Below are positions 14,636 through 21,676 of a DNA stretch of 29,301 nucleotides, piece by piece. A program made the translations under genes and the position numbers. The stretch lies in assembly GCA_902469965.1 (NCBI GenBank), contig CABREP010000024.1, forward strand, positions 1 to 29,301, given 5' to 3'. How positions within the stretch are numbered: position 1 is the first letter of the stretch; each line of letters starts with the position of its first letter. Origin of the DNA: Egerieimonas sp900552095. GTDB taxonomy: Bacteria > Bacillota > Clostridia > Lachnospirales > Lachnospiraceae. The notes beneath the pieces are model-generated. The model did no database searches, had not been told where the DNA came from, and saw nothing but the letters and a program-made list of their open reading frames with translations.

Positions 14636-16364
14636 TTTCCCCGCCTCCTCTCATCTGAGATGCATAGATTTCCTGGTAAATCGGATCCCGCTTTAAAAGT
14701 TCCTCGTGCGTTCCCGCCGCATGGATCTCTCCATCTTCCAGGATAAAAATCTGATCCGTATTCATCACGGAAGTAATCCTCTGCGCTATAATAATCTTCG
14801 TCATACCCGGGATCCGGGTCAGAGCTTTCCGTATCTTTCCCTCCGTTGCCGTATCTACAGCACTGGTCGAATCATCAAAGATAATAATTTTCGGCTTTTT
14901 CAGCAAAGTCCGGGCAATGCAGAGCCTCTGCTTCTGCCCTCCGGAGACATTAACACCTCCCTGCCCCAGATCTGTGTCCAGACCCTTGGGCATCTTTTCA
15001 AGGAATTCGTCAGCACAGGCCATACGGCAGGCCTCCCAGATTTCTTCCTCCTCTGCCCGCTCTTCCCCCCAGAGAAGATTTTCCCGCACAGTCCCGGAAA
15101 AAAGCACGTTTTTCTGAAGTACAATCCCTACTGAGTCCCTCAGTGTTTTAAGATCATAGGAACGGACATCTCTTCCCCCCACCAGGACCTGGCCGCAGGT
15201 GGCATCGTAAAGCCGGGGAATCAGCTGTACCAGCGTAGTTTTCGCTGATCCCGTTCCTCCGATGATCCCCACCGTCTGGCCGGATCTGATGTTAAAAGTG
15301 ATATTCTTAAGGGCATACTCTTTAGCCTCATCTTTGTATTTAAAAGAAACGTCTCTGAACTGGACACTCCCGTCCGCTACCTGGCGCGCCCCGTCTTCCG
15401 GGGATGACAATACCGGAACCTCATCCAGGATTTCACTGATTCTTCTGGCACTGGCCAGCGACCGGGTAAGCATAAGAAATACATTGGAGATCATCATAAG
15501 AGAATTCATCACCTGCATGACATAGCTCAAAAAGCCGGTAAGATTTCCCACTTCAAGGCTTCCGCCCAGGATCATATTTCCTCCAAACCACATGATCAGC
15601 ACAGTAGCTGTATACATCACAAGCTGAAAAGCCGGCAGATTCAGCACCACAAAATGAAACGTTTTTCTGCTGGTATCTGCCAGATCCCTGTTCACCTGCT
15701 CAAACTTCTCCTCCTGATATTCTCCCCGCACAAAAGCCTTTACCGCCCGGATCGCCGTAGTACTTTCCTCTACCACACTGTTGAGCCGGTCTACTGCTTT
15801 TTGCAGAACTCCGTACAGCGGCGCCGCTTTACGCACCACTGCAAATAAAATAAGTCCCAGAACAGGAGTAGTCACCAGAAAGACCAGCGCCAGTTTCGGA
15901 TTCATCCAGGCGGAAAGCCCTATTCCCATGAGCATCATGATCGGGCTTCTGACCAGCGGCCGGATCCCGCCGGTAAGTGCGTTCTGCAGAACTGTCACAT
16001 CCGTAGTCATTCGAGTCACCAGAGATGAAGTTTCAAAATGATCCAAATTGGAGAATGCGTAGCTCTGTACTTTCTCAAACTCTGCTTCCCGCACATTTGC
16101 TCCCCATCCATAAGCTGCCCGGGCTGCATATCTGGCATAGAGAAGACCGGTAAGCAGGGAAAGGAGGGCACAGATTCCCATCTGCACCCCCTTCTCCAGA
16201 ATAAAAGAAACGTCATAATTTTTTACACCCACATCGATGATATCCGCCATAAGGACTGGTATCACCAGCTCAAATGCCGTCTCCGCAATCACCAGCACCG
16301 ATCCGATGAGGAGATCTTTTTTATACGAACCAAAATATCCAAACAGTTTTTTTAAATCATTCAT
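14616..16364 (-). CDS. ABC exporter half-transporter, degenerate-site partner
   Basis: 582 residues with a six-helix exporter domain (about 15-305) and an ATPase domain. Three catalytic positions deviate. The P-loop is GGTGSAKT (369-376), with Ala374 where Gly is normal. Walker B reads IIIFDDST, with Asp498 in place of the catalytic Glu. The switch histidine is Gln528 (IIIAQRITSV). The signature VSGGQ (about 473-477) is normal. This pattern marks the subunit that contributes the non-hydrolysing site in heterodimeric exporters, and the partner encoded immediately downstream is canonical. The gene has its own near-perfect promoter and a GGCAGGAAG ribosome binding site. It is the first gene of the exporter/RACo-like/CmpB-like transcript. 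Confidence 0.93.
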   Translation of the reverse strand: MNDLKKLFGYFGSYKKDLLIGSVLVIAETAFELVIPVLMADIIDVGVKNYDVSFILEKGVQMGICALLSLLTGLLYARYAARAAYGWGANVREAEFEKVQSYAFSNLDHFETSSLVTRMTTDVTVLQNALTGGIRPLVRSPIMMLMGIGLSAWMNPKLALVFLVTTPVLGLILFAVVRKAAPLYGVLQKAVDRLNSVVEESTTAIRAVKAFVRGEYQEEKFEQVNRDLADTSRKTFHFVVLNLPAFQLVMYTATVLIMWFGGNMILGGSLEVGNLTGFLSYVMQVMNSLMMISNVFLMLTRSLASARRISEILDEVPVLSSPEDGARQVADGSVQFRDVSFKYKDEAKEYALKNITFNIRSGQTVGIIGGTGSAKTTLVQLIPRLYDATCGQVLVGGRDVRSYDLKTLRDSVGIVLQKNVLFSGTVRENLLWGEERAEEEEIWEACRMACADEFLEKMPKGLDTDLGQGGVNVSGGQKQRLCIARTLLKKPKIIIFDDSTSAVDTATEGKIRKALTRIPGMTKIIIAQRITSVMNTDQIFILEDGEIHAAGTHEELLKRDPIYQEIYASQMRGGGENGAQGQ

Positions 16365-16402
16365 CCGGCTTCCTGCCTTCCGCTCTTTTTTTATCGTAGA
16401 TA

Positions 16403-16431
16403 ATTATAGAGCGAAGTATCTCTCCTGTCAA
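16403..16431 (-). promoter_or_regulatory. consensus promoter of the ABC exporter operon
   Basis: TTGACA (16426-16431), a 17-base spacer and TATAAT (16403-16408) on the minus strand match the vegetative consensus exactly. The TGA inside TTGACA is the stop codon of the upstream ParB-fold gene. The predicted start is near 16396, leaving about 31 leader bases. A fully consensus promoter suggests high constitutive strength unless repressed; I see no clear operator. Confidence 0.85.
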
Positions 16432-16967
16432 TGCGCCTGTTCTGTTTCCTCATCTTCTGCCGGTCTCCATGCTTTTCCAAATTTTACATCCCGGAAAAGA
16501 GCAGACAGGCCGGTAATCTGCTTCAGACGCAGAATCTCGTCTTTATCCATGCCCAAATGCTTGGAGATCCATGCATCGGAACGGCCCAGTTCCTGCAGTT
16601 CCTTTACAATATTGCTCATCAGATTCACGTTATGGGTACCGCGGGCTCTGTTATGACGGATTGTACTGGCCATCCGTTTGTCCAGGGGCTTCTGAATGAC
16701 AGATACCGGCAGCATCCCTTTTTCCCTCTCATAAATATCTTCATGTTCCAGGATTACCCGATAGCGGTGAAACCCGTCTACGATAATATACTTGTCATGT
16801 TCCTTATCGTAATAACAGACAATTGGCATCGTATATCCGTCTTCTTTGATACTGTCATAGAGAAGTTTCATCTCCGGCGGTGCCACCGCGTTGGGATTAT
16901 AGGTATTTGCTTCGATTTTTTCCACAGGTACGGAAATCACATTATAAACAGGACTTTTATACTCCAT
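16428..16967 (-). CDS. ibrB: IbrB-like protein with ParB/sulfiredoxin fold
   Basis: 179 residues. The middle carries the ParB/Srx-type fold: MPIVCYYD, then KYIIVDGFHRYRVILEHE (about 61-78), then TIRHNRARGTHNV (about 107-119), the RxNxARGxH box of this superfamily. A C-terminal helix-turn-helix-like segment (SDAWISKHLGMDKDEILRLK) resembles the DNA-binding part of ParB-like proteins. It overlaps the IbrA-like gene upstream by 11 bases, the conserved arrangement of the ibrA-ibrB pair first described in E. coli as co-activators of prophage genes. The biochemical activity of IbrB is not established: the superfamily includes DNA-binding CTPases, nucleases and ATP-using enzymes. No phage gene is in the window. 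Confidence 0.88.
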   Translation of the reverse strand: MEYKSPVYNVISVPVEKIEANTYNPNAVAPPEMKLLYDSIKEDGYTMPIVCYYDKEHDKYIIVDGFHRYRVILEHEDIYEREKGMLPVSVIQKPLDKRMASTIRHNRARGTHNVNLMSNIVKELQELGRSDAWISKHLGMDKDEILRLKQITGLSALFRDVKFGKAWRPAEDEETEQAH

Positions 16968-18288
16968 ATTCTATCTCCTCCACACCTTTATATTTTTCCT
17001 TGATCAGGTCAATCTGTTTCTGCTGTTCCCGCGTAAGGCCAAAACCCATAAAACGGCAGTTATGATCATTCTTTAAAATGCAGTAACACATCCTTTTCCA
17101 GCTGGGAATATCCTTGGTTGACTTAATATCATCTGTCGAATCCGGAATCTTTCCCAGAAAGATCACCCTGGACTTTTTACTCTTGGTATAATTGGACACT
17201 CCATTTCTCTGGATCTGGTAACCCTTGCTTTCCAGTTCCTGGATCGTCTCCTCATCCAAGCCTCCCCCGGTAGTCTGCCAGAATTCTATAGATGAATTAA
17301 ATTTTTTCACATAATTGTTGCGCAGCCGGGCCGGAAGCGTATCCAGCAGAAACAGCGTATAGGACTTCCAGGTATGCCCCGGAGGCAGCGTCACATTCCG
17401 GTAGCCCATCGCTTTTGTGCGGCCATAGATACTGGCAAAATTGGCGCCCCGGACCCTTCCCACCAGTTTGATCCAGACATCCGGATCAATAACCCGGTAA
17501 AGATTTAAAGCATCCTTGGAGTAATCATTAAATGGAGAAGCCACCCGCATCTGGGAAACTTTAAGCCCCGCTTTATAATAGAGATCATAAAGCTCATTGT
17601 AATCATAGTCAAAAAGAAAGTTTGCATGCCACACATCCTGAGATGACCAGTCATAAAGCGGAGAAGCGCACCAGACATCTTTAAACTGCTTGGTGATCCA
17701 GCACTCATTCTTATACTCGCATCTCTTGTTCAGAAAACCACTGTATCGCTGCATAGACTCATCCGCCCGCATCCCCAGAAGACATACTGTCTTTTTATTT
17801 CCATGAGAGATCCGGTACCAGCGCCCGAACTGTTTTGCCAGATCTTCCTGGTGCATTTTATAGCGGTAAGTGGTAATTGGATTATTCTCCAGATTGATCA
17901 CATATTCTTTCTGGGGCATGGGACGCACCCAGGCCTCCTGTTTTTTATCATCCCAGGGATACCAGAACATCTCATAGCTGCTGAGAGCTGTGCGCGTCGC
18001 CATGGGAAGACATACCCAGTAAGGTTCCACAACCCGCTTAATCCGCTCAAACGTGCGCTCCACGTACTGGGAAGTCAATGTGTACTGCGCTTCAAAATCC
18101 TGATGAAAGACTCCCAGTTTCTTCCCCGGATAATATTTCTTCCGATAATCCAACACCAGATTCAACAAAAGCCCGCTGTCCTTTCCTCCGGAAAATGACA
18201 CAAAAATATTATCAAATTCCTCAAAAATAAGTTTCAGCCGATCCTGAAGCGCTTCATAGACATCCTGTTCCAAATACTGCCGTATCAA
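16957..18288 (-). CDS. ibrA: IbrA-like PAPS-reductase/ATP-pyrophosphatase family protein (DUF3440 type)
   Basis: 443 residues from a TTG start. The N-terminal domain has the PP-loop SFSGGKDSG (about 31-39), the nucleotide-binding signature shared by PAPS reductases, tRNA thiolases and DndC-type enzymes. The C-terminal half matches the DUF3440-type extension, with conserved Trp, Tyr and Cys residues (WKRMCYCILKNDHNCRFMGF). The frame extends to an ATG at 18345, but that ATG has no ribosome binding site and lies inside the spacer of the best promoter. The TTG at 18288 has GGGGGA 7 bases upstream and fits the usual start of the family (QYLEQDVYEALQDRLK). It overlaps the ibrB-like gene. Its substrate is unknown; a role in sulfate assimilation is unlikely from this context. 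Confidence 0.87.
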   Translation of the reverse strand: MIRQYLEQDVYEALQDRLKLIFEEFDNIFVSFSGGKDSGLLLNLVLDYRKKYYPGKKLGVFHQDFEAQYTLTSQYVERTFERIKRVVEPYWVCLPMATRTALSSYEMFWYPWDDKKQEAWVRPMPQKEYVINLENNPITTYRYKMHQEDLAKQFGRWYRISHGNKKTVCLLGMRADESMQRYSGFLNKRCEYKNECWITKQFKDVWCASPLYDWSSQDVWHANFLFDYDYNELYDLYYKAGLKVSQMRVASPFNDYSKDALNLYRVIDPDVWIKLVGRVRGANFASIYGRTKAMGYRNVTLPPGHTWKSYTLFLLDTLPARLRNNYVKKFNSSIEFWQTTGGGLDEETIQELESKGYQIQRNGVSNYTKSKKSRVIFLGKIPDSTDDIKSTKDIPSWKRMCYCILKNDHNCRFMGFGLTREQQKQIDLIKEKYKGVEEIEYGV

Positions 18289-18335
18289 AATTTTTCCCCC
18301 TGTCACTGGTAAAATTTTCCATTCAGTTGTAAATA

Positions 18336-18364
18336 AATGTAACATATTGGAGAAATTTATTCAA
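18336..18364 (-). promoter_or_regulatory. promoter of the ibrA-ibrB pair
   Basis: On the minus strand, TTGAAT (18359-18364), a 17-base spacer and TACATT (18336-18341) form a moderate vegetative promoter just after the glcT terminator. The predicted start is near 18329, downstream of the ATG at 18345, which supports the TTG start of ibrA. Confidence 0.55.
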
Positions 18365-18385
18365 TACTGTCGAAACCGCGGACGC

Positions 18386-18438
18386 AAAAAGGGAAGGCTC
18401 TCCCGGCAGCACAAACCTGCTGCAAAAGCCTCCCTTTC
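18386..18438 (-). terminator. intrinsic terminator of the ptsG-glcT transcript
   Basis: Just after the glcT stop, AAAGGGAGGCT pairs (one bulge) with AGCCTTCCCTTT, enclosing a second stem GCAGCA/TGCTGC, and the structure runs into TTTTT on the minus strand. This is a good rho-independent terminator and separates the PTS genes from ibrA. Confidence 0.8.
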
Positions 18439-18441
18439 TTC

Positions 18442-19272
18442 TTATTCTTCATCGGTATAAGTTCGTTCAATGTGCATAGCCAGATACCCAATCTCAATTT
18501 CCGGTAGCACTTTTTTTAACTGTCTTCCCAGATGGCCGCATACCATAACAGCAATCTCATATGCTCTCGGGAACTCCTGCCGGGCATATGAATTGATATC
18601 CAGCTTCAATGTTTCCCCTGTCAGCGCCCGGGCCGCCATATATTTAATATGGTTCATCAAACGATTATAGGAAAGTGTTTTAACGTTAATTTTCCGCCCC
18701 AAATCCTTCTCGATAATTGTAATACACTCCCGAACAGCTCCGGCAATTTGCATGGCACTGGAAACTTTTTCACCTCCAACTGCCGAATGGACATGAAGAG
18801 CTGCATACCCAATCTCATCATCTGGAACATAGATCGCGTCCATTTTCCAAAGCAGTTCCCGGATTACAGAAGCCACCTGAAATTCCCTCGGAAACAGAGC
18901 CTGTATATCCGGAGTCAGAAGATTAATAATCTTCTCCCCCTTTTTCAGACGTCTGGCCGCAAAAGCCAGATGATCTGCCAGAGGGAATAGTACCGCGCGG
19001 TCAATTTCTCCAAACTCCGCTTCCGCTGCTTTTAGAACGGCATCCGCGATTTCCAGAAATTTAGGATCCAGTTCTTTTAAAAGTTCCCGGGCAGTTCCTT
19101 TTTCTGAAACTGCCCGCAGAGAATATACCGTTACTCCTTCTTCCGCCTCTATTCTCTGGCTCACTTTTTTCCCAAATCCGATTCCTTTTCCCATAAGCAG
19201 ATATTCCTGACAGCCTTCGCTGTCCAGTGCCAGAATCGCATTATGATTCAGCGCTTTCGCTACACGATACAT
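18442..19272 (-). CDS. glcT: GlcT-like transcriptional antiterminator (BglG family)
   Basis: 276 residues in the standard three-part layout: an RNA-binding CAT domain (about 1-55) with MGKGIGFGKKVSQ, then PRD1 and PRD2. GKGIGFGKK is typical of GlcT and less so of LicT or SacY. The four regulatory histidines are in place: His101 (LADHLAFA) and His160 (ALHVHSAVGG) in PRD1, His208 (LMNHIKY) and His267 (AMHIERT) in PRD2. When sugar flux leaves it unphosphorylated by the PTS, the protein should bind the RAT in the ptsG leader and block termination. The gene starts 52 bases after ptsG on the same strand, so it probably shares the transcript it controls, giving positive autoregulation. Confidence 0.93.
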   Translation of the reverse strand: MYRVAKALNHNAILALDSEGCQEYLLMGKGIGFGKKVSQRIEAEEGVTVYSLRAVSEKGTARELLKELDPKFLEIADAVLKAAEAEFGEIDRAVLFPLADHLAFAARRLKKGEKIINLLTPDIQALFPREFQVASVIRELLWKMDAIYVPDDEIGYAALHVHSAVGGEKVSSAMQIAGAVRECITIIEKDLGRKINVKTLSYNRLMNHIKYMAARALTGETLKLDINSYARQEFPRAYEIAVMVCGHLGRQLKKVLPEIEIGYLAMHIERTYTDEE

Positions 19273-19324
19273 CTTTTTTTCTGTCCCCCCGCCATTCTCA
19301 TTCTTTTATCTTTGTTCCATTTTA

Positions 19325-21466
19325 CTACGCATAAAAATCAATTGCAAATAAATCCTCACCAGCTTTGATATTTCCCTCTTTCAAAAGACGAACTTTCTGA
19401 TTATCTTCCAGTGCCGTACAGATAACAGGAGATACCAGAGACGGTGCATGCATTTTTAAATAGTCAAGATCGATCTTCATGATAGGTTCCCCTTTTTTTA
19501 CTTTCCCCTCTTCTTTCAAGATCTCAAATCCCTGACCGTTCAGAGTAACCGTATCAATTCCAATATGAAGCAAAAGATCAATTCCATCTGCCGTCTTAAT
19601 CCCCACAGCATGTCTGGTCGGAAATACAAAACAGATTTCTCCATCTGCCGGAGCAGTAATAACCTCCTCTTCCGGCTCTATCACTGCTCCATCGCCCATC
19701 ATTTTTCCGGCAAATCCCTCATCAGGTGCTGTTTCTAACGCCGCAGCCCGTCCTGAAGCCGGACTCGCAATAAAAAGTGTCTTTATAACCTTCTTTTTCT
19801 GCGAGATCTTTTTCTCTGTTTCTTTTTGCTCTTTCTCTCCAGGCTCCATCGTCTGTAACATCTCTGCCTCCGGCATATTTTCCAGATACTCTTCCAGATC
19901 AGATTTTATCACAGTTACTTTTGGTCCGTAAATAATCTGTACGCCATTCCCCTTATGAACCACGCCAGAAGCCCCTGTACTCTTCAACAGTTCATCGTCT
20001 ACCAGAGAAGCTTCATATACGGTACAGCGCAGTCTCGTCGCGCAGCAGTCTATGTCAGAAATATTCTTTTTTCCGCCAAGCCCACTGCAAATACGTGCAG
20101 ATACTGTATATTCTCCCTTCTGTTCTCTTTCATTTTTTTCCCGTTTTTTTGTATCAACATCTTTTCTCGTATAAAGCTTTACTTCCTCACTGTCATCTCT
20201 TCCCGGTGTTTTATAATTAAATTTGCGGATCATAAAGGAAAAAATGAAATAATACATTACAAAATAAACAAGCCCGACTACTACAATCCAAATCCATCCT
20301 GTCTTTTTATTTCCCTGCAGAATTCCAAAAAGAAACATATCGATCAGTCCGCCGGAAAAAGTCATACCCACCCCTACATTTAAGATATGCATCAGCATAT
20401 AAGCAAATCCGGCAAATATACAGTGTACTGCATACATCAGAGGAGCTACAAAAAGGAACGTAAATTCCAGCGGTTCTGTAATTCCCGTCAGCATGGAGGT
20501 AAGTGCTGCTGAAAGCAGAAGTCCTGCTACCGCTTTTCTCTTTTCTGGTTTTGCCGCCCGATACATAGCCAAGGCGGCACCAGGAAGTCCAAAAATCATA
20601 AGAGGAAATTTTCCAGACATAAAACGGGTAGCAGACACTGCAAAATGACTGACCGTAGGATCCGCAAGCTGGGCAAAGAAAATATTCTGCGCCCCTTCCA
20701 CTACCTTTCCTGCTACTTCCAGAGTTCCGCCCACTCCGGTCTGCCAGAAAGGCAGATAGAATACATGATGCAGCCCAAAGGGAAGAAGCGCCCGTTCCAG
20801 GACTCCATAAACCCACGTTCCTGCATAACCAGAACTCAAAACCAAATCACCAATGCTGTAAATTCCACCCTGTACAACCGGCCAGATGTAATACATGGCA
20901 ATTCCTACTACTGTATAAACAAGTGCACTGATAATTGGTACAAACCTGGTGCCTCCAAAGAAAGAAAGCACCTGTGGCAGTTCAATCCGATAAAAGCGAT
21001 TGTGAAGGGCTGCCACTCCCAGACCTACCAGAATACCACCGAACACTCCCATCTGAAGAGATGTAATTCCCAGCACAGAAGCAGAAGCTCCTTCCAGCAG
21101 ATTTTCCGTTCCGCCATGAATTTTAATCATAGCGCTGATAGACGCATGCATAATAAAAAAGGCAATCACTGCTGCCAGTGCAGACACTTCTTTTTCCTTT
21201 TTCGCCATCCCAATGGCTACACCCATGGCAAAAACCAGAGGAAGATTATCAAATACAATACTTCCTGCCGAACTCATCACACTGAAAACAGCATTTAAAA
21301 TGGTTCCCGGCCCCATAATTCCCATAAGCCCATACGTCCGAAGCATAGTTTCATTGGTAAGGGAAGAACCAATCCCCAACAAAAGGCCAGCCACAGGCAG
21401 AATCGCAATAGGAAGCATAAATGATCTTCCCACTCTCTGAAGCACTCCAAAAATTTTGTCTTTCAT
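19325..21466 (-). CDS. ptsG: PTS glucose-family transporter, EIICBA fusion
   Basis: 713 residues. The order is IIC (about 1-415, roughly ten membrane helices) with the sugar-site motif TGITEPLEF (327-335), then IIB (about 450-530) with the phosphocysteine Cys475 in DIDCCATRLR, a charged linker, then IIA (about 575-713) with His619 (TRHAVGI) and the phosphorylated His634 (LLLHIGIDTV). It imports and phosphorylates a hexose at the membrane using HPr-phosphate. Glucose is the most likely substrate given the GlcT-like regulator; N-acetylglucosamine or a maltose/glucose type cannot be excluded. An extra Cys474 lies next to the catalytic Cys. The ATG has AAGGAG about 8 bases upstream. Expression is controlled by the leader RAT and terminator. 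Confidence 0.93.
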   Translation of the reverse strand: MKDKIFGVLQRVGRSFMLPIAILPVAGLLLGIGSSLTNETMLRTYGLMGIMGPGTILNAVFSVMSSAGSIVFDNLPLVFAMGVAIGMAKKEKEVSALAAVIAFFIMHASISAMIKIHGGTENLLEGASASVLGITSLQMGVFGGILVGLGVAALHNRFYRIELPQVLSFFGGTRFVPIISALVYTVVGIAMYYIWPVVQGGIYSIGDLVLSSGYAGTWVYGVLERALLPFGLHHVFYLPFWQTGVGGTLEVAGKVVEGAQNIFFAQLADPTVSHFAVSATRFMSGKFPLMIFGLPGAALAMYRAAKPEKRKAVAGLLLSAALTSMLTGITEPLEFTFLFVAPLMYAVHCIFAGFAYMLMHILNVGVGMTFSGGLIDMFLFGILQGNKKTGWIWIVVVGLVYFVMYYFIFSFMIRKFNYKTPGRDDSEEVKLYTRKDVDTKKREKNEREQKGEYTVSARICSGLGGKKNISDIDCCATRLRCTVYEASLVDDELLKSTGASGVVHKGNGVQIIYGPKVTVIKSDLEEYLENMPEAEMLQTMEPGEKEQKETEKKISQKKKVIKTLFIASPASGRAAALETAPDEGFAGKMMGDGAVIEPEEEVITAPADGEICFVFPTRHAVGIKTADGIDLLLHIGIDTVTLNGQGFEILKEEGKVKKGEPIMKIDLDYLKMHAPSLVSPVICTALEDNQKVRLLKEGNIKAGEDLFAIDFYA

Positions 21467-21556
21467 TTTTCTCTTTCTCCTTTTTCAGGAAATGCTTTTG
21501 CGCCTCTGACTTCTTTTCCTCAGGTACTCCTCCCGGACAGGACTATCTTGAGAAAC

Positions 21557-21611
21557 AAAAAAGGCATTAACACACATAAACACTCCTGTTATTTATGTAT
21601 AGTTAATGCCT
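21557..21611 (-). terminator. conditional leader terminator of ptsG
   Basis: On the minus strand AGGCATTAAC (21602-21611) pairs perfectly with GTTAATGCCT (21562-21571), an inner 7-bp stem extends it (21574-21580 with 21592-21598), and six or more Ts follow. This is a strong intrinsic terminator about 90 bases before the ptsG ATG. Its 5' arm is shared with the RAT hairpin, so the two structures exclude each other. Confidence 0.9.
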
Positions 21612-21631
21612 GCTTACCAGTTACATACTAT
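21599..21631 (-). promoter_or_regulatory. RAT (ribonucleic antiterminator) for GlcT in the ptsG leader
   Basis: A 33-base element on the minus strand. ATAGT at its start pairs with ACTAT at its end, and CTG pairs with CAG near the apex, around the internal loops typical of BglG-family targets (TGTAACTG on one side, CAGGCATTA on the other). Its 3' half is the 5' arm of the terminator. It starts within a few bases of the predicted transcription start. GlcT binding here should prevent the terminator from forming. Confidence 0.85.
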
Positions 21632-21638
21632 GTTATTT

Positions 21639-21667
21639 ACTATATCGCTGTCAATTCCCTTTGTCAA
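21639..21667 (-). promoter_or_regulatory. promoter of ptsG-glcT
   Basis: TTGACA (21662-21667), a 17-base spacer and TATAGT (21639-21644) on the minus strand lie 10 bases after the queA stop. A second TTGACA-like stretch inside the spacer is not at a useful distance. The predicted start, near 21632, is almost the first base of the RAT. Confidence 0.82.
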
Positions 21668-21676
21668 GCCCTGATT

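Noticed and set aside
16957..18288. The PP-loop protein as cysH (sulfate assimilation)
   Set aside because: The C-terminal extension and the overlapping ParB-fold partner match the IbrA type, and no sulfate transport or sulfite reductase genes are nearby.
21637..21652. A catabolite-responsive (cre) site around the ptsG -10 region
   Set aside because: The best match, TGACAGCGATATAG, differs from the cre consensus at about three positions and is mostly explained by the promoter itself.
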